A DNA stretch of 13,657 nt from Candidatus Omnitrophota bacterium (GTDB taxonomy: Bacteria; Omnitrophota; Gorgyraeia; Gygaellales; JAHJCI01): positions 1 through 13,657 of the forward strand of contig JADHWR010000033.1 of the NCBI GenBank assembly GCA_016783355.1, read 5' to 3'. The position numbers and the translations under genes were made by a program. Below, one piece after another: positions 7,217 through 13,008 of the stretch (position 1 is the stretch's first letter; each line of letters opens with the position of its first letter). The notes under the pieces are model-generated. The model ran no database searches. It was not told the origin of the DNA and worked only from the letters and a program-made list of their open reading frames with translations.

Positions 7217-8266
7217 ATGGACCTGAAAGAATTACTTGTGTTGACGATAAAAGAACTAGCCTCTGATCTGCATATTACTGAGAAGGAACCGCCGGTTTTG
7301 CGTATCGATGGAAGATTAAGGCGAATAAAGTTATTTCCTGTTTTGACCGCTGATGATACTAAGCGCTTAGTATATTCTATTTTAAACGACCACCAGAAAG
7401 AGATATTTGAAAAAAACAAAGAGTTAGACTTTTCTTTGGCCTTGCCTGGCTTAGATAGATTTAGGGTTAATGTCCATATGCAGCGTGGCGCTGTTGAGGC
7501 AGCTTTCCGGCGCGTTCCTGCATTGATACCTACCCCAGAGGAGTTGGGGTTACCTTCTGTACTTATAAATTTGGTGCGTAAACCCAGTGGTATGGTTCTA
7601 ATTACTGGACCTACAGGTGTAGGCAAGACGACAACCTTAGCTTCACTGGTTAATATAATCAATAAGGAAAGAGAGTGTCTTATTGTTTGTATTGAAGACC
7701 CTGTTGAGTTTGTTTTTGAAAATGAGAAGGCAGTGATTAAACAAAGAGAGCTTTATACTGATACACTTTCCTTTGCCAATGCCCTAAAGCATGCTCTGCG
7801 TCAGGATCCGAATGTAATTATGGTTGGTGAGATGCGGGATTTAGAGACAATCTCTACTACCTTGACTGCAGCAGAAACAGGTCATTTGGTTCTGACGACC
7901 CTGCATACACCTGATGCGCCACAAACAGTTGAAAGGATTATTGATGCCTTTCCTCCTTATCAGCAACAACAAGTAAAATTGCAACTGGCAGATTGTTTAC
8001 AAGCGGTGGTAGCTCAACAACTACTGCCTCATATCAGTGGAAGGGGTCGGGTTCTGGCAACTGAAGTGATGATCTGTACTCCGGGAATAAGAAATCTCAT
8101 TCGCGAGCAGGAAATAGAGCAAATACCTACTTTAATGCAAACCGGCGCACAATATGGAATGAAGACAATGGACAAGTCTTTAAAGGAACTTTACAATAAT
8201 GGTTTGATTAGTATGGATGTGACAATGTCTAAGGTAAAGAATATGGAGGAGTTCCGTCAATTATGA
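7217..8266 (+). CDS. pilT: Type IV pilus retraction ATPase PilT
   Basis: Hexameric cytoplasmic ATPase of the secretion ATPase (GspE/PilT) family that powers pilus retraction and twitching motility. The 349-residue protein has an N-terminal PAS-like domain with SDLHITEKEPPVLRIDGRL (16-34), Walker A GPTGVGKT (131-138), the Asp box IEDPVEF (159-165), Walker B VIMVGEMRD (200-208), the His box TGHLVLTTLHT (221-231) and the PilT-diagnostic GIRNLIRE (290-297), a form of the AIRNLIRE motif needed for retraction. A strong Shine-Dalgarno (gaggagg, 7204-7210) sets the start. No other pilus gene is in the window. The gene lies between the two subunits of the dehydratase and overlaps the small subunit by ATGA. 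Confidence 0.96.
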   Translation: MDLKELLVLTIKELASDLHITEKEPPVLRIDGRLRRIKLFPVLTADDTKRLVYSILNDHQKEIFEKNKELDFSLALPGLDRFRVNVHMQRGAVEAAFRRVPALIPTPEELGLPSVLINLVRKPSGMVLITGPTGVGKTTTLASLVNIINKERECLIVCIEDPVEFVFENEKAVIKQRELYTDTLSFANALKHALRQDPNVIMVGEMRDLETISTTLTAAETGHLVLTTLHTPDAPQTVERIIDAFPPYQQQQVKLQLADCLQAVVAQQLLPHISGRGRVLATEVMICTPGIRNLIREQEIEQIPTLMQTGAQYGMKTMDKSLKELYNNGLISMDVTMSKVKNMEEFRQL

Positions 8267-8766
8267 CATTGAAGGGTAAGACCATAAAGTTAGGTGACAA
8301 TATCAATACAGATTTCATTATTTCAGGAAGATATAAGTTTTCCATAACAGATATGAAAGAATTAGCCAAGCATATTATGGAGGATATTGATCCAGATTTT
8401 TCGAAAAAGATAGTTTACGGAAAAACGATTCTTGTTGCTGGTCATAATTTTGGCATGGGCTCATCAAGAGAACAAGCACCATTGGTGATAAAGCAATCAG
8501 GTATTATTGCCATTGTTGCCTTATCTTTTGCGCGCATCTTCTATCGCAATAGTTTCAATATTGGTCTGCCTTTGATTGAAGCAGAGACCCGAAATATAAA
8601 AGAAAGAGACAATCTCTTAATAGATTTAAATAAGGGTGTATTGAAAGATATAACAGCAAGTATTCAGTTAGAAATCAATCCAATACCGGCGATGATGCAG
8701 GATTTATTGAAGGCAGGAGGACTCTTCAACTATTACAAAAGATACAAAAGATTACCCGAAATATAA
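8263..8766 (+). CDS. LeuD/aconitase-family small subunit, probable aconitase
   Basis: Swivel-domain small subunit that should pair with the large subunit encoded at 5883-7085. The 167-residue length is that of archaeal-type LeuD. Conserved blocks are GDNINTD (11-17), GHNFGMGSSREQAP (the substrate-binding Ser and Arg lie in SSREQ), and SFARIFYRNSFNIGLPLIE. The loop that separates subfamilies reads YKFS (24-27), whereas isopropylmalate isomerases of this type have YLRT and homoaconitases YLVY or similar (family knowledge). The substrate therefore may be something else, and citrate/isocitrate is my inference from the next two genes. The start overlaps the pilT stop (ATGA), implying coupled translation with pilT despite the unrelated function. 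Confidence 0.9.
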   Translation: MTLKGKTIKLGDNINTDFIISGRYKFSITDMKELAKHIMEDIDPDFSKKIVYGKTILVAGHNFGMGSSREQAPLVIKQSGIIAIVALSFARIFYRNSFNIGLPLIEAETRNIKERDNLLIDLNKGVLKDITASIQLEINPIPAMMQDLLKAGGLFNYYKRYKRLPEI

Positions 8767-8782
8767 TACACGCTAAATAACG

Positions 8783-9862
8783 ATGTTACACAGAGTTACT
8801 TTAATCCCCGGTGATGGTATAGGACCAGAGGTTGTTCGTGCTGCAAAAAGCTGCATTGAGGCAACAGGCGTGGATATTAGATGGGATGAGGTTTTAGCGG
8901 GACAGACAGCCTTAGAGAAATATGGACAGTTGCTGCCTGCCGAAACCCTCGATTCTATTCGGCAAAACAAGGTTGCCTTAAAGGGGCCGATTATCACACC
9001 GGTAGGTGGGGGGTTTCGCTCAGTTAATGTCTCTCTTCGTCAGACTCTGGATTTATATGTGTGTTTGCGGCCAGCAAAGTCCTATTCTACCGTAAAGACG
9101 CTATATAAGAACATAGATTTAGTAATCGTCCGAGAGAACACCGAGGACCTCTATGCAGGAATTGAGTTTGAAGTAGGTCTGCCCCAGACCAAAAAGATTA
9201 TTGCGACAATCGAAAAATTGACCCAAAAAATGATTTTGCCTGATTCAGGGATATCAATAAAACCAATATCAAAAAAGGCCTCAGAGCGCATTGTGCGCTT
9301 TGCTTTTGAATACGCAACTAAATTTAGACGAAAGAAGATCACCGCTGTTCATAAAGCAAATATAATGAAATTCACCGATGGGCTATTTCTGAATATTGCA
9401 CGCGAGGTTTCCCGGAATTATCCTCAGATCATCTTTGAAGATAGGATTGTTGACAATATGGCAATGCAATTAGTTCAGAAACCCTGGGATTATGATATTT
9501 TGGTTTTACCCAATCTTTATGGAGATATTATCTCTGACTTATGTGCAGGGCTGGTTGGAGGTTTAGGCGTTATGCCCGGAGGCAATCTCGGTGATCAGAT
9601 TGGTGTCTTTGAAGCAGTGCATGGAGCTGCCCCAAAATATAAAGGGAGAAACATCGTAAATCCGACGGCAATGATTCTCTCGGGAGTTTTGATGCTACGC
9701 TATATAAATGAAGACAAAGCAGCAAAGAAGTTAGAAGATGCAGTTATTGAGGTTTTAAAAGAAGGAAGATCCCTTACTTATGATTTAAAACCAAGCCGGG
9801 ATGATCCTACGGCAGTAGGAACGCAAGAGATGGCCGAAGCGATTATTAGTAAATTAAAGTGA
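8783..9862 (+). CDS. Isocitrate dehydrogenase, short type, probably NADP-preferring
   Basis: Oxidative decarboxylation of isocitrate to 2-oxoglutarate, in the isocitrate/isopropylmalate dehydrogenase superfamily. Substrate residues follow the isocitrate pattern: S80 and N82 in RSVNVSLRQTLDLY, plus R86, R96, R118, Y124 (ENTEDLY), K191 (HKANIMK), D224, D248 and D252. Isopropylmalate enzymes lack the Ser-x-Asn pair. At the cofactor site HGAAPKY...V (K285, Y286, V292) matches E. coli NADP-type K344, Y345 and V351, and Y333 (in LTYD) matches Y391, but the position of R395 reads Pro. The 359-residue length is nearer the NAD-type (IDH3-like) forms than to E. coli Icd. Homoisocitrate dehydrogenase is a less likely alternative. 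No Shine-Dalgarno is visible before the ATG. Confidence 0.9.
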   Translation: MLHRVTLIPGDGIGPEVVRAAKSCIEATGVDIRWDEVLAGQTALEKYGQLLPAETLDSIRQNKVALKGPIITPVGGGFRSVNVSLRQTLDLYVCLRPAKSYSTVKTLYKNIDLVIVRENTEDLYAGIEFEVGLPQTKKIIATIEKLTQKMILPDSGISIKPISKKASERIVRFAFEYATKFRRKKITAVHKANIMKFTDGLFLNIAREVSRNYPQIIFEDRIVDNMAMQLVQKPWDYDILVLPNLYGDIISDLCAGLVGGLGVMPGGNLGDQIGVFEAVHGAAPKYKGRNIVNPTAMILSGVLMLRYINEDKAAKKLEDAVIEVLKEGRSLTYDLKPSRDDPTAVGTQEMAEAIISKLK

Positions 9863-9870
9863 GGCTGGAT

Positions 9871-10821
9871 ATGAAAATTAGCATTATTGGTGCAGGGAAT
9901 GTGGGTGCAATGACAGCGATGCACCTGTGTAATATGGGATTTGAGAATATTGTTTTGGTTGACACAAAGCCCGGCCGTGCCCTGGGGTGTGCATCTGATT
10001 TATCCGATGCGCGTTTTATCTTCAGAAGGAATTATCACATTGAAGGGAGTCAGGATTTTCGCCAGATAAAAAACTCCGGTATGATCATTATTACAGCAGG
10101 GATTGCTCGTCAACCAGGTATGAGTCGTCAGGATTTACTTACCACGAATAGTCGGATTATTAAAGATATATCAACTCAGATTAAGCAATTTGCCTCAGCG
10201 GCAATTGTGATTGTGGTTACTAACCCATTAGATCCTCTCACTTATCTTGTCTTAAGGATTACGGGTTTTAGTGCTTCTCGTGTTTTTGGCATGGGTCCAA
10301 GTTTAGATAGTAGTCGATTTGCTAATCAGATATCAGAGGAACTAAGTTTGGATGTAAATAAAATCGAGCCATATGTAATTGGAGGTCATGGGAAAGACAT
10401 GCTCCCCCTGGCTCGTTTTACGAAAACAGAAGACCAATCATTGAACGAGGTGCTTTCTCAAGAGAAAGTTTCCCCGCTTATTGAGGGGACAATTCAAAGA
10501 GGCGCCCAGATTGTGTCTTTATACGGCAGTGGTAGTGCTTATTTCGCTCCTTCTGCCGCCATTGCCCAGATTGTTAAGATCATTGCTGAGGATAAAAAAG
10601 AGATTATTGGATTAAGTGCATATCTTAATCGCAAATATGGGGTAGCGGATGTTTGTATTGGAGTACCCTGTCGTTTAGGAAGAGATGGTATAATCGAGAT
10701 TATCGAGTTAGAGTTGAATGAGGAGGAAAAATCTGCTTTTCTTAAATCCGCCAGGTCGATTAAAGACCAGATTAATCAATTATATAAAGAGGACGTCATA
10801 AAAGGGACGAGTTCTCATTAA
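9871..10821 (+). CDS. mdh: Malate dehydrogenase (lactate/malate dehydrogenase family)
   Basis: Reversible oxidation of malate to oxaloacetate with NAD. I start it at ATG 9871, where GAGG (9861-9864) sits at good spacing and MKISIIGAGNVG matches the family. An upstream in-frame GTG at 9859 would add MRLD and overlap the idh stop. Rossmann motif GAGNVG (7-12); D31 after beta-2 selects NAD; R80 in IARQPGMSR is the malate-specific arginine (lactate enzymes have Gln), with R86 also present; D146 and R149 in SLDSSRF; catalytic H173. After H173 the sequence reads GHGKDM instead of the usual GHGD(T/S)M. Length 316 is normal. It is the last gene of the metabolic block, and its TAA opens a 15-base direct repeat. 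Confidence 0.93.
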   Translation: MKISIIGAGNVGAMTAMHLCNMGFENIVLVDTKPGRALGCASDLSDARFIFRRNYHIEGSQDFRQIKNSGMIIITAGIARQPGMSRQDLLTTNSRIIKDISTQIKQFASAAIVIVVTNPLDPLTYLVLRITGFSASRVFGMGPSLDSSRFANQISEELSLDVNKIEPYVIGGHGKDMLPLARFTKTEDQSLNEVLSQEKVSPLIEGTIQRGAQIVSLYGSGSAYFAPSAAIAQIVKIIAEDKKEIIGLSAYLNRKYGVADVCIGVPCRLGRDGIIEIIELELNEEEKSAFLKSARSIKDQINQLYKEDVIKGTSSH

Positions 10822-10833
10822 GCGGGTGGCGAG
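10819..10833 (+). repeat. 15-base direct repeat, copy 1
   Basis: TAAGCGGGTGGCGAG begins with the mdh stop codon and recurs exactly at 11121-11135, 302 bases downstream. In this copy the CGGGT (10823-10827) can also pair with ACCCG at 10837-10841 to form a small hairpin. Spacing and exactness argue for a mobile or recombined unit between the two copies, but no transposase is present. Confidence 0.75.
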
Positions 10834-10862
10834 ACTACCCGAATGAAAATTTTTATTCCCAG

Positions 10863-10880
10863 CGCTGAAATCTTTCAGCG
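10863..10880. repeat. Short inverted repeat CGCTGAAA / TTTCAGCG
   Basis: Perfect 8-base arms separated by only two bases (tc). As RNA the innermost pairs would open into a loop of about six bases. It lies between direct repeat copy 1 and palindrome copy B. Confidence 0.6.
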
Positions 10881-10891
10881 GTCTGCTACGG

Positions 10892-10950
10892 TTTACCCCG
10901 CTCTTTCTACTTGCGGAGAGACACTCTGAAGCAGAAAGGGCGGGGTTTAC
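10892..10950. repeat. Palindromic repeat, copy B
   Basis: Arms 10895-10908 and 10933-10946 pair over 14 bases with one G-T wobble (ACCCCGCTCTTTCT against AGAAAGGGCGGGGT). Read on the - strand it aligns with copy A at 4673-4733 along its whole length: the same 17-mer GTAAACCCCGCCCTTTC at one end, GAAAGRGCGGGGTAAA at the other, and a related TCTCT-C-G core. The two copies are thus inverted relative to each other and about 6.2 kb apart. This supports a dispersed repeat family rather than two unrelated terminators. Confidence 0.78.
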
Positions 10951-10962
10951 GACTCGTTCATT

Positions 10963-10993
10963 TGACGGAATTCCCTTACGGTCAGTTCCGTCA
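10963..10993. repeat. Inverted repeat TGACGGAA / TTCCGTCA
   Basis: Perfect 8-base arms at 10963-10970 and 10986-10993 with a 15-base loop. It follows copy B by 12 bases and belongs to the same structured gap. Function unknown. Confidence 0.6.
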
Positions 10994-11092
10994 TTCACTC
11001 CTCGTAATTCCTTGCAGACACTTGCCGAAGGATTTCTAATTGCGCTGTTCACAAAAACTTTCATTCTCAAGTCAAGCGGCTCATAGATCTTT

Positions 11093-11107
11093 GGAAGTCG
11101 GACTTCC
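11093..11107. repeat. Short near-perfect palindrome GGAAGTC-G-GACTTCC
   Basis: Seven-base arms around a single central base. Symmetry of this kind suits a DNA-binding dimer site as well as a small hairpin. It lies 14 bases before the second direct repeat. No regulator is identifiable. Confidence 0.5.
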
Positions 11108-11120
11108 ATAATTGATCTTA

Positions 11121-11135
11121 TAAGCGGGTGGCGAG
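11121..11135 (+). repeat. 15-base direct repeat, copy 2
   Basis: Exact second copy of TAAGCGGGTGGCGAG (first at 10819-10833). Here its AGCGGGT forms the 5' side of the outer stem of the structure at 11123-11234 instead of a local hairpin. Confidence 0.75.
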
Positions 11136-11234
11136 GCGGTGGGCGGCCCAGAATTGCCCGCAGTGAATTATGCTCTATAGAGGCTTCCCCTTGAGCGAGG
11201 ACAATTTTGGGCTCCGCCGAAGACAGGACCCGCT
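11123..11234 (+). promoter_or_regulatory. Large predicted RNA stem structure upstream of lipB
   Basis: AGCGGGT (11123-11129) pairs with ACCCGCT (11228-11234) to close a 112-base domain. Inside it, 11142-11156 pairs with 11202-11218 over 15 base pairs, including one G-U and a two-base bulge at 11212-11213. The apical 45 bases (11157-11201) are left for further folding. An AAAGGAGAA element follows at 11238-11246. The compensating pairing in a region that is otherwise non-coding suggests a structured leader or small RNA. I do not recognise it as a known riboswitch class. Confidence 0.5.
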
Positions 11235-11269
11235 CATAAAGGAGAACCGTTCCCGCTTTATTTTCAGCG

Positions 11270-11896
11270 ATGGAGATATTTGATTTAGGATTGGTTTCTT
11301 TTGAACATGCCTGGCAATTTCAGAGAGAGATTCACGCCAAGATAAAAGAAGGAAACTCATCTTGCGCATTGGTTCTTTGCCGGCATTATCCAGTAATTAC
11401 TATGGGAAGAAACGCAAAAAAGGTGAATATTTTAGTTAGCGAAGAAAATCTCAAAAATCGCGGGATTGCGGTTTATCAGATTGAAAGGGGTGGCGATGTT
11501 ACCTATCATGGTCCAGGTCAGTTATGTGTTTATCCAGTTATGAATTTGCGTTATCTAGAGAAGAGCGTTCACTCATTTTTAGATACTTTAGAAAATATTG
11601 GCTTGGACCTTTTAAGTAAGTTCGGTATCAAAGCAACGACAATGCAAAAAACAAGAGGGATTTGGGTTGGCCAGGAAAAGATTGCCTCACTGGGCATAGC
11701 TGTGAGGAACTGGATAACCTTTCATGGAATGAGCATAAATATAAAAAAAGATGACCTCCTTAATTTTTCCTTGATTGTGCCCTGCGGCTTAAATATAATG
11801 ATGACATCAATGGAGAGTATATTAGAGAAAGAGATTGAGATAGGGAAGGTTAAAGAGGTCTTTATTGAAGAGTGGAGGCAGAGAGTTAATATTTGA
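11270..11896 (+). CDS. lipB: Octanoyl-[acyl-carrier-protein]:protein octanoyltransferase
   Basis: LipB moves octanoate from acyl carrier protein to the lipoyl domain of 2-oxoacid dehydrogenases or the glycine cleavage H protein, the first step of lipoate assembly before LipA. The 208-residue protein has TMGRNAK (44-50), the signature RGGDVTYHGPGQ (73-84), K137 in EKIASLGIAV and the acyl-carrying cysteine C172 in VPCGL. ATG 11270 is the only usable start, since no in-frame start codon occurs just upstream. Yet the nearest purine-rich element (AAAGGAGAA, 11238-11246) is about 24 bases away, too far for a normal Shine-Dalgarno. The gene follows a structured 448-base gap and overlaps the next gene by TTGA. 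lipA is not in the window. Confidence 0.94.
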   Translation: MEIFDLGLVSFEHAWQFQREIHAKIKEGNSSCALVLCRHYPVITMGRNAKKVNILVSEENLKNRGIAVYQIERGGDVTYHGPGQLCVYPVMNLRYLEKSVHSFLDTLENIGLDLLSKFGIKATTMQKTRGIWVGQEKIASLGIAVRNWITFHGMSINIKKDDLLNFSLIVPCGLNIMMTSMESILEKEIEIGKVKEVFIEEWRQRVNI

Positions 11897-13008
11897 GCAA
11901 TAAAATGCAGCGTATAATGATTATGCACATTTCTAATATTTCCGGACACCGTAGTGCAGGAATGGCTCTGGAGAAGGCATTAAAGACTCTCAGTCCGACT
12001 GCCAAGGTCTTAAATATAAACGCCTTTAGATATATCTCAGCAAAGGCAGAAAAAATCGCTAATTTCTTTTATATGGCCTTGATTCAAAGAGCGCCCTTTA
12101 TCTGGAACTATCTTTACGATAATCCCCTTTGGTTAAAAAGAACCGAGGGCTTAAGAAGAAGGATACATCGTTATAATGTGGCAAAGGTTAAAAGGATTAT
12201 TGATGCGTTTAGACCAGATGCTATTGTTTGCACTCAGGCATTTCCCAATGGATTAGTCGCTTATTTTAAACAGCTTTATAAAAGAAAGCTCATTTTGGTC
12301 GCTGCGCTGACGGATTACACTCCTCATTCTTATTGGATTTATGACAATGTTGACTATTTTATCGTTGCCTGTTCGCAAATAAAGGATGAATTAGTAAAAA
12401 AAGGAGTAAGGCCAGAGAAGATTTTAACCTTGGGCATACCCATTGAGCACAAATTTAACCAGCACGTATCTAAGGCGCAGGCACGCAGCAGATTAGGACT
12501 TGCTTCTGATGACTTTACTATTCTGATTATGGGTGGGGCACAGGGATTGGGTCCGATAAAAGATACGATTTTTAACTTGGATAAATCAAGACTTAATTTT
12601 ACAATGCTTGTGGTTTGTGGCAATAATACCTTCTTGTACCAACAATTGATAAGACAAAACATGCGGCATAAAATTAAAATTTTTGGCTATGTTGAAAATG
12701 TTAATTTACTTATGTCTGCAGCAGATTTGCTTGTTAGTAAACCCGGCGGGATAACAAGTGCAGAGGCACAAGCAAAGGGCCTGCCCTTGATTATATTGAG
12801 GCCATTGCCTGGACAGGAGGCAAGAAATACAGCTTATTTGCTTTCGCAGGGAGCAGCTGTTAAGGCAGAAAACCCAAAGGGATTACAAAAGATTGCCGAA
12901 GATTTAATAAGCAATGCCGGCAGACGAGCTATTTTATCCGAGAGGGCAAAACAGATTGGTAAACCAAATGCTGCCTTGGATATTGCCCGTCTTCTTTTGA
13001 AATTGTGA
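11893..13008 (+). CDS. MGDG synthase/UgtP-type glycolipid glycosyltransferase (GT28)
   Basis: Predicted membrane-surface glycosyltransferase that adds a sugar from a UDP-sugar to a diacylglycerol-type acceptor. The N-terminal MGDG-synthase domain carries SGHRSAGMAL (17-26, the GHxxAA acceptor motif) and TDYTPHSYW (140-148). The C-terminal GT28 domain has GGAQGLGP (214-221), KPGGITSAEA (283-292) and LPGQEARN (305-312), which bind the nucleotide sugar. Length 371 fits the family. The start is uncertain: TTG 11893 overlaps the lipB stop (TTGA), like map/infA, while ATG 11905 would remove four residues. Neither has a good Shine-Dalgarno. The sugar and acceptor are not readable from the sequence. 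MurG-like activity is unlikely given the N-terminal domain. Confidence 0.87.
   Translation: MSNKMQRIMIMHISNISGHRSAGMALEKALKTLSPTAKVLNINAFRYISAKAEKIANFFYMALIQRAPFIWNYLYDNPLWLKRTEGLRRRIHRYNVAKVKRIIDAFRPDAIVCTQAFPNGLVAYFKQLYKRKLILVAALTDYTPHSYWIYDNVDYFIVACSQIKDELVKKGVRPEKILTLGIPIEHKFNQHVSKAQARSRLGLASDDFTILIMGGAQGLGPIKDTIFNLDKSRLNFTMLVVCGNNTFLYQQLIRQNMRHKIKIFGYVENVNLLMSAADLLVSKPGGITSAEAQAKGLPLIILRPLPGQEARNTAYLLSQGAAVKAENPKGLQKIAEDLISNAGRRAILSERAKQIGKPNAALDIARLLLKL

Larger units (their letters stand above)
10822..11269. other. 448-base non-coding region rich in inverted repeats
   Basis: No credible protein gene or recognised RNA gene lies between mdh and lipB. I checked by eye for tRNA, tmRNA, RNase P, SRP and common riboswitch signatures and saw none. 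In order it holds a small hairpin (10823-10841), a CGCTGAAA/TTTCAGCG inverted repeat (10863-10880), palindrome copy B (10892-10950), TGACGGAA/TTCCGTCA (10963-10970 with 10986-10993), GGAAGTC-G-GACTTCC (11093-11107), the second 15-base direct repeat (11121-11135) and a large stem structure (11123-11234). Base composition is visibly more GC-rich than the flanking genes in several patches. It resembles a composite of dispersed repeats or a long structured RNA. Confidence 0.7.

Noticed and set aside
7090..7662. A 190-codon open frame on the - strand overlapping pilT.
   Set aside because: It lies opposite the conserved pilT coding region and the hairpin cluster. Its peptide has no family features and pilT explains the codon pattern.
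9859..9870. GTG at 9859 as the mdh start.
   Set aside because: It would add MRLD before the conserved Rossmann strand, and it overlaps the Shine-Dalgarno GAGG that serves ATG 9871.
10780..11109. A 109-codon open frame on the - strand across the mdh end and the following gap.
   Set aside because: It lacks a ribosome-binding site, runs through palindrome copy B and several other inverted repeats, overlaps the mdh 3' end, and shows no recognisable domain. It is best seen as a by-product of the repeat region. If homologous 'proteins' recur in the genome, they would probably be copies of the repeat.
10822..11269. CRISPR array, tRNA, tmRNA, RNase P RNA, SRP RNA or known riboswitch in the mdh-lipB gap.
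   Set aside because: There are only two copies of the 15-base repeat, 302 bases apart, with no regular spacers. None of the conserved core motifs of those RNA classes is visible on either strand.
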